A stretch of DNA of 64,000 bases from Anadara kagoshimensis (lineage: Eukaryota; Mollusca; Bivalvia; Arcoida; Arcidae): assembly GCA_021292105.1 (NCBI GenBank), contig CM037869.1, positions 11,242,471-11,306,470 on the forward strand. Reading direction: 5' to 3'. The position numbers were made by a program, and so were the translations under genes. Of the stretch, positions 1-13,377 are shown one piece after another. The notes under the pieces are model-generated. The model searched no databases, was not told the origin of the DNA, and saw only the letters and a list, made by a program, of their open reading frames with translations. Position 1 is the first letter of the stretch, and every line of letters starts with the position of its first letter.

Positions 1-485
1 TATTGTATTTTCATGTACACTAATGTAGCTTTCTTTTGCAAGAAAAACGGGTGTTGAATTGGAACAATACCTGTTAATCATCGATGGAGGAAAGATCAGC
101 AATCAGTGCTGTACACACACATGGAGGATGGAGGTTTCATTCTGCAACCAGGCAGAAGAACAAGACGATGATGCAGTATTATGTTATTGGATAGGTATAT
201 AAATGCAATACACACATGAACATATTAATCTTTTTAGTTTTGATTTTAAGCCTGTGTTTATTCTTAAATGGCTCTTCCACTGTTCCAGACCAGACTGCTT
301 CTTCTGTATGAAGAAAATAATCCTTACTGGCATTTAATATAAAAAGAAAACAATTTGTAGCTTAAAACATAGACTATAAAACCAATGTGTAAAAAATGAA
401 AATGCTGTAGAACAAAGTACTGCTGGGAAATATCTACTATTTTATCTAACATTAAACTAGTTTTTCTATCTGATTTGACGAAATA

Positions 486-647
486 CAGTCGAACCTGCCT
501 TAAAGGCCACCTCTATATAAGGGTCGCCTGCTTATAAAGGCCATTAAAGTTGTATCCCAATTGTTCTATATCGATATTATTTGAACCTGTATATAAAGGC
601 CACTTTTACTGGTTCCCTTGGGTGGACTTTATATACAGGTTTGACTG
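486..647. mobile_element. 162-bp MITE with CAGTCGAACC termini, TA target duplication
   Basis: This segment is present only in the first array unit. It starts CAGTCGAACCTG and ends CAGGTTTGACTG, forming terminal inverted repeats, and is flanked by TA (484-485 and 648-649). All other units read straight through as GAAATACAAGTTTT, giving eight internal empty-site controls. TA duplication and CAGT termini fit a non-autonomous member of the Tc1/mariner-pogo (Tigger) group. Its right end (TTTACTGGTTCCCTTGGGTGG) is the same sequence that forms the minisatellite at 33.0-34.3 kb. Confidence 0.9.
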
Positions 648-681
648 TACAAGTTTTATCAAACACACGTGATACAGAATC

Positions 682-760
682 TTGTATCACCACACTGTGG
701 TGATACAACATTGGCGGTAAAGTGCACGTGCACTTTCTCATTGTGACGTCACGTCATGTC
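682..760. promoter_or_regulatory. Palindrome cluster in each array unit: 27-bp inverted repeat, E-box palindrome, CRE
   Basis: Coordinates are for unit 1. A 13-bp-arm inverted repeat (682-708, arm TTGTATCACCACA, single central C) is followed by GTGCACGTGCAC, which contains CACGTG, and by TGACGTCA (744-751), a full palindromic cAMP-response-element consensus. The block recurs in every unit. The CACGTG is replaced by CATTTG in units 2, 4, 5 and 7. Unit 6 has a 4-base loss in the first palindrome. The matches are seen; any regulatory role is inference. Confidence 0.4.
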
Positions 761-3700
761 AAATGTCATAACATAGTTCAGTGGTTTTCTGTGGTAAAAT
801 GTATTTTTTTACACATAAAGTATTGTTTTTTTTATTATTTTAGATAACCTAATTGGAAATGTAAGATAAAAATGTCATAGACACAGTGTGGATATAATAT
901 GTATTTATATAGCTATGGACCACTCATTGTACAATATTTATTGGAAGATTAAAATCCAAATATCTTAAAGAACACATTATATACCATGTTTTTTTACTAT
1001 ATGCAGTTCTTGTAAACAGTTGAAAATGTAATCAATGGTCTATTGACTTGTTTTCTGGGTTTTGTTGTGGTTTTCTCTCGACATTGCCTAATGTCAAGTT
1101 CATGGGTTTTCAGATAACAGAAGAAGATGAATTGGACTTCAAGGACCAGATGTGCCCCAAATGAAGACACTAGACGACAAGAAGAAACAACGAATCCAGG
1201 ATCTCATTGTGGTATTTTTTCTATTTTTTCTGTAATTGACCTGGCAAGCTGAAAGTCATTTATTTGATCTTCACAGCAGGGAATTGCCAGGGAACTAGCA
1301 TCTCAACTTTGAAGTCAAGATTATTTCACTTGATATTACAATCATAAATCTGATGATTTATGATGGCAGATTCTCCAATTAAAAGTCAGTAGCTTAAATT
1401 GGGAATACATTGTAGCAGAAATACTTAACCAGTGAAGAGTATATTCACTTATATCAAGATAAATGATATATTGTATTTTCATGTACACTAATGTAGCTTT
1501 CTTTTGCAAGAAAAACGGGTGTTGAATTGGAACAATACCTGCCAATCATCGATGGAGGAAAGATCAGCAATCAGTGCTGTACACACACATGGAGGATGGA
1601 GGTTTCATTCTGCAACCAGGCAGAAGAACAAGACGATGATGCAGTATTATGTTATTGGATAGGTATATAAATGCAATACACACATGAACATATAAATCTT
1701 TTTTAGTTTTGATTTTAAGCCTGTGTTTATTCTTAAATGGTTCTTCCACTGTTCCAGACCAGACTGCTTCTTCTGTATGAAGAAATCAATCCTTACTGGC
1801 ACTTGATATAAAAAGAAAACAATTTGTAGCTTAAAACATAAAGACTATAAAACCAATGTGTAAAAAATGAAACTGCTGTAGATCAAAGTACTGCTGGGAA
1901 ATATCTACTATTTTATCTAACATTAAACTAGTTTTTTTTATCTGATTTGACGAAATACAAGTTTTATCCATCACACGTGATACAGAATATTGTATCACCA
2001 CACCGTGGTGATACAACATTGGCGGTAAAGTGCATTTGCACTTTCTCATTGTGACGTCACGTCATGTCAAATGTCATAACATAGTTCAGTGTTTTTCTGT
2101 GGTAAAATGTATTTTTTTCACATTAAGTATTGTTTTTTTATTATTTTAAATAACCTAATTGGAAATGTAAGATAAAAATGTCATATACACAGTGTGTATA
2201 TAATATGTATTTATATAGCTATGGACCACTCATTGTACCATATTTGTTGGAAGATTAAAATCCAAATATCTTAAAGAACACATTATATACCATGTTTTTT
2301 TACCATATGCTGTTCCTGTAAATAGTTGAAAATGTAATCAATGGTCTATTTGACTTGTTTTTCTGGGTTTTGTTGTGGTTTTCTCTCGACATTGCCTAAT
2401 GTCAAGTTCATGGTTTTTCAGATAACAGAAGAAGATGAATTGGACTTCAAGGACCAGATGTGCCCCAAATGAAGACACTAGACGACAAGAAGAAACAAAG
2501 AATCCAGGATCTCATCGTGGTATATTTTCTATATTTTCTGTAATTGACCTGGCAAGCTGAAAGTCATTTATTTGATCTTCACAGCAGGGAATTGCCAGGG
2601 AACTAGCATCTCAACTTTGAAGTCAAGATTATTTCACTTGATATTACAATCATAAATCTGATGATTTATGATGGCAGATTCTCCAATTAAAAGTCAGTAG
2701 CTTAAATTGGAATACATTGTAGCAGAAATACTTAACCAGTCAAGAGTATATTCACTTATATCAAGATAAATGATATATTGTATTTTCATGTACACTAATG
2801 TAGCTTTCTTTTGCAAGAAAAACGGGTGTTGAATTGGAACAATACCTGCCAATCATCGATGGAGGAAAGATCAGCAATCAGTGCTGTACACACACATGGA
2901 GGATGGAGGTTTCATTCTGCAACCAGGCAGAAGAACAAGACGATGATGCAGTATTATGTTTTGGATAGGTATATAAATGCAATACACACATGAACATATA
3001 AATCTTTTTTAGTTTTGATTTTAAGCCTGTGTTTATTCTTAAATGGTTCTTCCACTGTTCCAGACCAGACTGCTTCTTCTGTATGAAGAAATCAATCCTT
3101 ACTGGCACTTGATATAAAAAGAAAACAATTTGTAGCTTAAAACATAAAGACTATAAAACCAATGTGTAAAAAATGAAACTGCTGTAGATCAAAGTACTGC
3201 TGGGAATATCTACTATTTTATCTAACATTAAACTAGTTTTTTATCTGATTTGACGAAATACAAGTTTTATCCATCACACGTGATACAGAATCTTGTATCA
3301 CCACACTGTGGTGATACAACATTGGCGGTAAAGTGCACGTGCACTTTGTCATTGTGACGTCACGTCATGTCAAATGTCATAACATAGTTCAGTGGTTTTC
3401 TGTGGTAAAATGTATTTTTTTACATAAAGTGTTGGTTTTTTTATTATATTTTAAATAACCTAATTGGAAATGTAAGATAAAAATGTCATATATTTGTTGG
3501 AAGATTAAAATCCAAATATCTTAAAGAACACATTATATACCATGTTTTTTACTATATGCAGTTCTTGTAAATAGTTGAAAATGTAATCAATGGTCTATTT
3601 GACTTGTTTTTCTGGGTTTTGTTGTGGTTTTCTCTCGACATTGCCTAATGTCAAGTTCATGGTTTTTCAGATAACAGAAGAAGATGAATTGGACTTCAAG

Positions 3701-6700
3701 GACCAGATGTGCCCCAAATGAAGACACTAGACGACAAGAAGAAACAAAGAATCCAGGATCTCATTGTGGTATTTTTTCTATTTTTTCTGTAATTGACCTG
3801 GCAAGCTGAAAGTCATTTATTTGATCTTCACAGCAGGGAATTGCCAGGGAACTAGCATCTCAACTTTGAAGTCAAGATTTTTCACTTGATATTACAATCA
3901 TAAATCTGATGATTTATGATGGCAGATTCTCCAATTAAAAGTCAGTAGCTTAAATTGGGAATACATTGTAGCAGAAATGCTTAACCAGTCAAGAGTATAT
4001 TCACTTATATCAAGATAAATGATATATTGTATTTTCATGTACACTAATGTAGCTTTCTTTTGCAAGAAAAACGGGTGTTGAATTGGAACAATACCTGCCA
4101 ATCATCGATGGAGGAAAGATCAGCAATCAGTGCTGTACACACACATGGAGGATGGAGGTTTCATTCTGCAACCAGGCAGAAGAACAAGACGATGATGCAG
4201 TATTATGTTATTGGATAGGTATATAAATGCAATACACACATGAACATATAAATCTTTTTTAGTTTTGATTTTAAGCCTGTGTTTATTCTTAAATGGTTCT
4301 TCCACTGTTCCAGACCAGAATGCTTCTTCTGTATGAAGAAATCAATCCTTACTGGCACTTGATATAAAAAGAAAACAATTTGTAGCTTAAAACATAAAGA
4401 CTATAAAACCAATGTGTAAAAAATGAAACTGCTGTAGAACAAAGTACTGCTGGGAAATATCTACTATTTTATCTAACATTAAACTAGTTTTTTTATCTGA
4501 TTTGACGAAATACAAGTTTTATCCATCACATGTGATACAGAATCTTGTATCACCACACCGTGGTGATACAACATTGGCGGTAAAGTGCATTTGCACTTTC
4601 TCATTGTGACGTCACGTCATGTCAAATGTCATAACATAGTTCAGTGTTTTTCTGTGGTAAAATGTATTTTTTTCACATAAAGTATTGTTTTTTTATTATT
4701 TTAAATAACCTAATTGGAAATGTAAGATAAAAATGTCATATACACAGTGTGTATATAATATGTATTTATATAGCTATGGACCACTCATTGTACCATATTT
4801 GTTGGAAGATTAAAATCCAAATATCTTAAAGAACACATTATATACCATGTTTTTTTACTATATGCAGTTCTTGTAAATAGTTGAAAATGTAATCAATGGT
4901 CTATTTGACTTGTTTTTCTGGGTTTTGTTGTGGTTTTCTCTCGACATTGCCTAATGTCAAGTTCATGGTTTTTCAGATAACAGAAGAAGATGAATTGGAC
5001 TTCAAGGACCAGATGTGCTCCAAATGAAGACACTAGACGACATGAAGAAACAAAGAATCCAGGATCTCATTGTGGTATTTTTTCTATTTTTTCTGTAATT
5101 GACCTGGCAAGCTGAAAGTCATTTATTTGATCTTCACAGCAGGGAATTGCCAGGGAACTAGCATCTCAACTTTGAAGTCAAGATTATTTCACTTGATATT
5201 ACAATCATAAATCTGATGATTTATAATGGCAGATTATCCAATTAAAAGTCAGTAGCTTAAATTGGGAATACATTGTAGCAGAAATGCTTAACCAGTCAAG
5301 AGTATATTCACTTATATCAAGATAAATGATATATTGTATTTTCATGTACACTAATGTAGCTTTCTTTTGCAAGAAAAACGGTGTTGAATTGGAACAATAC
5401 CTGCCAATCATCGATGGAGGAAAGATCAGCAATCAGTGCTGTACACACACATGGAGGATGGAGGTTTCATTCTGCAACCAGGCAGAAGAACAAGACGATG
5501 ATGCAGTATTATGTTATTGGATAGGTATATAAATGCAATACACACATGAACATATAAATCTTTTTTAGTTTTGATTTTAAGCCTGTGTTTATTCTTAAAT
5601 GGTTCTTCCACTGTTCCAGACCAGACTGCTTCTTCTGTATGAAGAAATCAATCCTTACTGGCACTTGATATAAAAAGAAAACAATTTGTAGCTTAAAACA
5701 TAAAGACTATAAAACCAATGTGTAAAAAATGAAACTGCTGTAGATCAAAGTACTGCTGGGAAATATCTACTATTTTATCTAACATTAAACTAGTTTTTTT
5801 TATCTGATTTGACGAAATACAAGTTTTATCCATCACATGTGATACAGAATCTTGTATCACCACACCGTGGTGATACAACATTGGCGGTAAAGTGCATTTG
5901 CACTTTCTCATTGTGACGTCACGTCATGTCAAATGTCATAACATAGTTCAGTGTTTTTCTGTGGTAAAATGTATTTTTTTCACATAAAGTATTGTTTTTT
6001 TTATTATTTTAAATAACCTAATTGGAAATGTAAGATAAAAATGTCATATACACAGTGTGTATATAATATGTATTTATATAGCTATGGACCACTCATTGTA
6101 CCATATTTGTTGGAAGATTAAAATCCAAATATCTTAAAGAACACATTATATACCATGTTTTTTTACTATATGCAGTTCTTGTAAATAGTTGAAAATGTAA
6201 TCAATGGTCTATTTGACTTGTTTTTCTGGGTTTTGTTGTGGTTTTCTCTCGACATTGCCTAATGTCAAGTTCATGGTTTTTCAGATAACAGAAGAAGATG
6301 AATTGGACTTCAAGGACAAGATGTGCTCCAAATGAAGACACTAGACGACATGAAGAAACAAAGAATCCAGGATCTCATTGTGGTATTTTTTCTATTTTTT
6401 CTGTAATTGACCTGGCAAGCTGAAAGTCATTTATTTGATCTTCACAGCAGGGAATTGCCAGGGAACTAGCATCTCAACTTTGAAGTCAAGATTATTTCAC
6501 TTGATATTACAATCATAAATCTGATGATTTATAATGGCAGATTATCCAATTAAAAGTCAGTAGCTTAAATTGGGAATACATTGTAGCAGAAATGCTTAAC
6601 CAGTCAAGAGTATATTCACTTATATCAAGATAAATGATATATTGTATTTTCATGTACACTAATGTAGCTTTCTTTTGCAAGAAAAACGGGTGTTGAATTG

Positions 6701-8611
6701 GAACAATACCTGTTAATCATCGATGGAGGAAAGATCAGCAATCAGTGCTGTACACACACATGGAGGATGGAGGTTTCATTCTGCAACCAGGCAGAAGAAC
6801 AAGACGATGATGCAGTATTATGTTATTGGATAGGTATATAAATGCAATACACACATGAACATATTAATCTTTTTAGTTTTGATTTTAAGCCTGTGTTTTT
6901 CTTAAATGGTTCTTCCACTGTTCCAGACCAGACTGCTTCTTCTGTATGAAGAAATCAATCCTTACTGGCACTTGATATAAAAAGAAAACAATTTGTAGCT
7001 TAAAACATAAAGACTATAAAACCAATGTGTAAAAAATGAAACTGCTGTAGATCAAAGTACTGCTGGGAAATATCTACTATTTTATCTAACATTAAACTAG
7101 TTTTTCTATCTGATTTGACGAAATACAAGTTTTATCAAACACACGTGATACAGAATCTTGTATCACCACACTGTGGGATACAACATTGGCGGTAAAGTGC
7201 ACGTGCACTTTGTCATTGTGACGTCACGTCATGTCAAATGTCATAACATAGTTCAGTGGTTTTCTGTGGTAAAATGTATTTTTTTACATAAAGTGTTGGG
7301 TTTTTTTTATTATTTAAATAACCTAATTGGAAATGTAAGATAAAAATGTCATATATTTGTTGGAAGATTAAAATCCAAATATCTTAAAGAACACATTATA
7401 TACCATGTTTTTACTATATGCAGTTCTTGTAAATAGTTGAAAATGTAATCAATGGTCTATTTGACTTGTTTTTCTGGGTTTTGTTGTGGTTTTCTCTCGA
7501 CATTGCCTAATTGAAGTCAAGATTATTTCACTTGATATAACAATCATAAATCTGATGATTTATGATGGCAGATTCTCCAATTAAAAGTCAGTAGCTTAAA
7601 TTGGGAATACATTGTAGCAGAAATGCTTAACCAGTCAAGAGTATATTCACTTATATCAAGATAAATGATATATTGTATTTTCATGTACACTAATGTAGCT
7701 TTCTTTTGCAAGAAAAACGGGTGTTGAATTGGAACAATACCTGCCAATCATCGATGGAGGAAAGATCAGCAATCAGTGCTGTACACACACATGGAGGATG
7801 GAGGTTTCATTCTGCAACCAGGCAGAAGAACAAGACGATGATGCAGTATTATGTTATTGATAGGTATATAAATGCAATACACACATGAACATATAAATCT
7901 TTTTAGTTTTGATTTTAAGCCTGTGTTTATTCTTAAATGGTTCTTCCACTGTTCCAGACCAGACTGCTTCTTCTGTATGAAGAAATCAATCCTTACTGGC
8001 ACTTGATATAAAAAGAAAACAATTTGTAGCTTAAAACATAAAGACTATAAAACCAATGTGTAAAAAATGAAACTGCTGTAGATCAAAGTACTGCTGGGAA
8101 ATATCTACTATTTTATCTAACATTAAACTAGTTTTTTTTATCTGATTTGACGAAATACAAGTTTTATCAAACACACGTGATACAGAATCTTGTATCACCA
8201 CACTGTGGTGATACAACATTGGCGGTAAAGTGCATTTGCACTTTCTCATTGTGACGTCACGTCATGTCAAATGTCATAACATAGTTCAGTGTTTTTCTGT
8301 GGTAAAATGTATTTTTTCACATAAAGTATTGTTTTTTTATTATTTTAAATGGAAATGTAAGATAAAAATGTCATATACACAGTGTGTATATAATATGTAT
8401 TTATATAGCTATGGACCACTCATTGTACCATATTTGTTGGAAGATTAAAATCCAAATATCTTAAAGAACACATTATATACCATGTTTTTTTACTATATGC
8501 AGTTCCTGTAAATAGTTGAAAATGTAATCAATGGTCTATTTGACTTGTTTTTCTGGGTTTTGTTGTGGTTTTCTCTCGACATTGCCTAATGTCAAGTTCA
8601 TGGTTTTTCAG

Positions 8612-8708
8612 ATAACAGAAGAAGATGAATTGGACTTCAAGGACCAGATGTGCCCAAATGAAGACACTAGACGACAAGAAGAAACAAAGAATCCAGGATC
8701 TCATTGTG
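8612..8708 (+). pseudogene. Exon-like segment in each array unit (unit 7 shown), reading frame broken
   Basis: A good 3' splice site (GTTCATGGTTTTTCAG) precedes a stretch reading ITEEDELDFKDQMCP. In most units this meets a stop three codons later. One base out of frame it continues as MKTLDDKKKQRIQDLI, followed by a possible donor (GTG/GTATTT). Charged composition and the flanking signals suggest a once-coding exon. All units share the frame break, except that unit 7 has one C fewer and reads on in a third frame. I do not recognise the protein. It could be chance, so confidence is low. Confidence 0.3.
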
Positions 8709-11548
8709 GTATTTTTTCTATTTTTTCTGTAATTGACCTGGCAAACTGAAAGTCATTTATTTGATCTTCACAGCAGGGAATTGCCAGGGAACTAGCATCT
8801 CAACTTTGAAGTCAAGATTATTTCACTTGATATTACAATCATAAATCTGATGATTTATATGGCAGATTCTCCAATTAAAAGTCAGTAGCTTAAATTGGGA
8901 ATACATTGTAGCAGAAATGCTTAACCAGTCAAGAGTATATTCACTTATATCAAGATAAATGATATATTGTATTTTCATGTACACTAATGTAGCTTTCTTT
9001 TGCAAGAAAAACGGGTGTTGAATTGGAACAATACCTGTCAATCATCGATGGAGGAAAGATCAGCAATCAGTGCTGTACACACACATGGAGGATGGAGGTT
9101 TCATTCTGCAACCAGGCAGAAGAACAAGACGATGATGCAGTATTATGTTATTGGATAGGTATATAAATGCAATACACACATGAACATATTAATCTTTTTA
9201 GTTTTGATTTTAAGCCTGTGTTTATTCTTAAATGGTTCTTCCACTGTTCCAGACCAGACTGCTTCTTCTGTATGAAGAAAACAATCCTTACTGGCACTTG
9301 ATATAAAAAGAAAACAATTTGTAGCTTAAAACATAAAGACTATAAAACCAATGTGTAAAAAATGAAACTGCTGTAGAACAAAGTACTGCTGGGAAATATC
9401 TACTATTTTATCTAACATTAAACTAGTTTTTTATCTGATTTGACGAAATACAAGTTTTATCAAACACACGTGATACAGAATCTTGTATCACCACACTGTG
9501 GTGATACAACATTGGCGGTAAAGTGCACGTGCACTTTGCCATTGTGACGTCACGTCATGTCAAATGTCATAACATAGTTCAGTGGTTTTCTGTGGTAAAA
9601 TGTATTTTTTTACCTAAAGTGTTGATTTTTTTATTATTTTAAATAACCTAATTGGAAATGTAAGATAAAAATGTCATATATTTGTTGGAAGATTAAAATC
9701 CAAATATCTTAAAGAACACATTATATACCATGTTTTTTTACTATATGCAGTTCTTGTAAATAGTTGAAAATGTAATCAATGGTCTATTTGACTTGTTTTT
9801 CTGGGTTTTGTTGTGGTTTTCTCTCGACATTGCCTAATGTCAAGTTCATGGTTTTTCAGATAACAGAAGAAGATGAATTGGACTTCAAGGACCAGATGTG
9901 CCCCAAATGAAGACACTAGACGACAAGAAGAAACAAAGAATCCAGGATCTCATTGTGGTATTTTTTCTATTTTTTCTGTAATTGACCTGGCAAGCTGAAA
10001 GTCATTTATTTGATCTTCACAGCAGGGAATTGCCAGGGAACTAGCATCTCAACTTTGAAGTCAAGATTATTTCACTTGATATTACAATCATAAATCTGAT
10101 GATTTATGATGGCAGATTCTCCAATTAAAAGTCAGTAGCTTAAATTGGGAATACATTGTAGCAGAAATGCTTAACCAGTCAAGAGTATATTCACTTATAT
10201 CAAGATAAATGATATATTGTATTTTCATGTACACTAATGTAGCTTTCTTTTGCAAGAAAAACGGGTGTTGAATTGGAACAATACCTGTCAATCATCGATG
10301 GAGGAAAGATCAGCAATCAGTGCTGTACACACACATGGAGGATGGAGGTTTCATTCTGCAACCAGGCAGAAGAACAAGACGATGATGCAGTATTATGTTA
10401 TTGGATAGGTATATAAATGCAATACACACATGAACATATAAATCTTTTTAGTTTTGATTTTAAGCCTGTGTTTATTCTTAAATGGTTCTTCCACTGTTCC
10501 AGACCAGACTGCTTCTTCTGTATGAAGAAAACAATCCTTACTGGCACTTAATATAAAAAGAAAACAATTTGTAGCTTAAAACATAAAGACTATAAAACCA
10601 ATGTGTAAAAAATGAAACTGCTGTAGAACAAAGTACTGCTGGGAAATATCTACTATTTTATCTAACATTAAACTAGTTTTTTATCTGATTTGACGAAATA
10701 CAAGTTTTATCAAACACACGTGATACAGAATCTTGTATCACCACACTGTGGTGATACAACATTGGCGGTAAAGTGCATGCACTTTCTCATTGTGACGTCA
10801 CGTCATGTCAAATGTCATAACATAGTTCAGTGGTTTTCTGTGGTAAAATGTATTTTTTTACATAAAGTATTGTTTTTTTTTATTATTTTAAATGGAAATG
10901 TAAGATAAAAATGTCATATACACAGTGTGTATATAATATGTATTTATATAGCTATGGACCACTCATTGTACCATATTTGTTGGAAGATTAAAATCCAAAT
11001 ATCTTAAAGAACACATTATATACCATGTTTTTTTACTATATGCAGTTCTTGTAAATAGTTGAAAATGTAATCAATGGTCTATTTGACTTGTTTTTCTGGG
11101 TTTTGTTGTGGTTTTCTCTCGACATTGCTAATGTCAAGTTCTGGTTTTTCAGATAACAGAAGAAGATGAATTGGACTTCAAGGACCAGATGTGCCCCAAA
11201 TGAAGACACTAGACGACAAGAAGAAACAAAGAATCCAGGATCTCATTGTGGTATTTTTTCTATTTTTTCTGTAATTGACCTGGCAAGCTGAAAGTCATTT
11301 ATTTGATCTTCACAGCAGGGAATTGCCAGGGAACTAGCATCTCAACTTTGAAGTCAAGATTATTTCACTTGATATTACAATCATATATCTAATGATTTAT
11401 GATGGCAGATTCTCCAATTAAAGTCAGTAGCTTAAATTGGGAATACATTATAGCAGAAATGCTTAACCAGTCAAGAGTATATTCACTTATATCAAGATAA
11501 ATGATATATTGTATTTTCATGTACACTAATGAAGCTTTCTTTTGCAAG

Positions 11549-11695
11549 AAATTTGGATGAAAACAGGTGTTGAATTGGATCAATACCTGTCAGTCATCGA
11601 TGGAGGAAAGACCAGCATTCAGAGCTGTACACATACATGGAGATTTCATTCTGAAGATTTGATGTTATTGATGGAACAGAAGTAACAAAAGATAA
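11549..11695 (+). pseudogene. Second exon-like segment, edge copy of the array
   Basis: After CTTTCTTTTGCAAG, a plausible acceptor, the frame reads MKTGVELDQYLSVIDGGK and stays open to a TAA near 11,688. Array units carry the related GVELEQYLPIIDGGK in the same place. Further decayed relatives (GAGCAGGTGTTGAATTGGAC) appear near 14,243 and 13,966. The family is unknown to me. Conservation of the peptide across diverged copies is the only argument for past coding. Confidence 0.25.
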
Positions 11696-11820
11696 GTAAC
11701 CATATCAATATATTTAAAAGATGGACAAATGGCTGTTCAGTAAGGATATTATTAAATCAGATTTGTCTCAATAAGTTTGTTTTAGATGCCTATTACCCCT
11801 TCTTTCATGTAGTTGGTCAA

Positions 11821-12155
11821 GACCACTGCAATAGCTCAGTTGTGGAGTGTTTGACCCCACATGTGGAAGGTTGTGAGTTCAAACCCCTACTGGATCTGAC
11901 ACTAGACTTGAAAGTGGGTATTGACTTTTTTAGTCAGGCAATATACCTTATAAAATGAAAGTCAGTTCTTTCGGATGGGATCTTAAAATAAACGAGGTCC
12001 CATGTAACGTAGGCTGGGCACGATAAAGAACCCTGCTGTATAATGCCATGAGTGCAATGCACAGGTAAAAATTCTGCATATTTACCTATAGCTGTTGACG
12101 TCTCGATATAAGTGAAATATTTTTGACTGGGACGTTAAACATCATTACTCAACTC
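11821..12155 (+). mobile_element. tRNA-derived SINE, near full length
   Basis: It begins with a tRNA-like head (A-box relic ATAGCTCAGTTG; B-box relic GAGTTCAAACCCC), then the body shared by all SINEs here (CTTGAAAGTGGGTA, TTCTTTCGGATGGGA, AAAATAAACGAGGTC, AAAGAACCCTGCTGTATAATG), and ends GTCTCGATATAAGTGAAAT...GACTGGGACGTTAAACATCATTACTC. It interrupts a diverged copy of the 14-15 kb repeat (11,745-11,815 continuing at ~12,160). Confidence 0.85.
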
Positions 12156-12159
12156 TTGG

Positions 12160-12600
12160 TGGCAGATTTTTTTTATCTTTTTGGTAGTGCTTTGTCCTTT
12201 CCGTAATTTGACCCCAATACTTCTGACAAAGTAAACGATTCAGAAACCTCGACAGTGTTTTGAATTTTAATTAAGGATCATTGATGTATTGCAAAATTGA
12301 ATTTTTGGAGTATACAAATGTCATCGATGATCAAATAATGGCAAACAGTCCATTACTTACATTTGTCAAGTGTTGCTTTTGAGTTTTTATGCATGATTTT
12401 ATAAAAATTCAACAGTTGCACATAACATTCACAAGACTAAAACACTAAAATGTCTCGTTTACTAATCCTGCATGTTTTTCCTTCTTTTTCTTTTTACTCT
12501 TTTTTATATCCCATAACACTCATTGTCATTATTTGTAAAGGGGTATTTTGCTCCTTTGAGAAAAATGCTAAATTAGTGTTGGTCTTTATATACATCAATG
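12160..12600 (+). other. Non-coding, with a decayed hammerhead-like motif
   Basis: The first ~130 bases match the repeat found at 14.34-14.47 and 14.96-15.09 kb, including CTTCTGACAAAG...CAGAAACC. This resembles a degenerate hammerhead ribozyme core, but the invariant CUGAUGA is lost. I see nothing in the remainder. Confidence 0.5.
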
Positions 12601-13260
12601 TACCTGGGTTAATTTAAAAGACACTGTCAAGGTTTCTGAATTCAATTCTTTATCAGTGTTGTTAGATGCTTGGACCAAAATTATGAAACCAAAATTTAAA
12701 TATTAGTTATAATGTTAGACATGAAATATTTGAGACCAGTTATAATGGTAAGCATTGCAAGATAAAGACCTATAGACCTTGGGTTAATAATCAATGATAC
12801 TACCTACCTTAGTTTTGACTCTTGATCATTCTAGGATTGACTCCGATCTTGCCATCCTAGGAGATCGTCAAGGAAGCTGAAGTACTTTAAACCAGTGAGC
12901 ATAGTTCTTCTTGTTGCTGAGCGTAAGCCAAAGGACTTTTCTTCACAAGTTTCAGACCTCAACGTGATATTAAATCATCTTCAGGGAGTAGAGGATCTTG
13001 TAGTTCCGTGAAAGTGCCTGTTAAACCATCCAGTTGCCATTAGGGAGTACATGTTCTTCATGGAAAGTGCCTGTGGAGCCTGTGATGTCAGGGAGTAGTG
13101 GACCTGCAAGTTGCCGTGAAAGTTCCAGAAAGTCAAAATCATCAAAGGGAAAGAACGAGATTGTGGAGAGTTTGAGTTAACAACCTGGAGTGGATGAAGT
13201 ACCACCAACGTCATCTTCAGAGGACTCCCGATTTCAAGCATATTCCAACCAACTGATCAT
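12600..13260 (+). repeat. Segmental duplication copy 1 (partner 20,755-21,410)
   Basis: Long runs match the partner, for example GCTTGGACCAAAATTATGAA, TTGAGACCAGTTATAATGGT and CTCAACGTGATTTTAAATCATCTTC (GATATTAAATC here). The left edge holds an inverted, decayed hammerhead-like motif (~12,610-12,675). The right half contains an exon-like reading frame (SVKVPVKPSS, then a shared stop in CCATTAGGG), more damaged here than in the partner. Confidence 0.85.
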
Positions 13261-13377
13261 TTAAGTATTTTTATTCAACATTCTGATTTTAGAATTACTA
13301 CTAAATTACAAAATTTCTGTACCTTTGCCTAATGCACATTGCTCTGGGCTTATACAAACGTCATTATTTCTTCAACT

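Larger units (their letters stand above)
1..11660 (+). repeat. Tandem array of ~1.3-kb units (9 full units plus a diverged edge copy)
   Basis: The same sequence recurs head to tail. Using TATTGTATTTTCATG as a phase marker, units begin at 1, 1469, 2776, 4025, 5332, 6640, 7671, 8965, 10215 and 11507. Spacings are 1468 (with an inserted MITE), 1307, 1249, 1307, 1308, 1031 (internal deletion near 7,509), 1294, 1250 and 1292. Full units are very similar to one another. Units 3, 6 and 8 lack a ~57-bp segment containing ACACAGTGTGTATATAATAT that the others carry. The last copy (from 11,507) diverges after about 11,545 and fades by ~11,660. The array begins in phase at base 1, so it probably continues upstream. 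Short ORFs inside it recur once per unit on the minus strand and look like by-products of the repeat. Confidence 0.97.

Noticed and set aside
1210..1400. CTGATGATTTATGATGGCAG in array units as a hammerhead core
   Set aside because: CTGATGA is present, but there is no GAAA box or stem pairing at the right distances.
1342..10291. Recurring 60-78-residue minus-strand frames in the 1.3-kb array
   Set aside because: They recur once per unit because the DNA repeats. They lack splice context and known motifs, and small indels break them freely.
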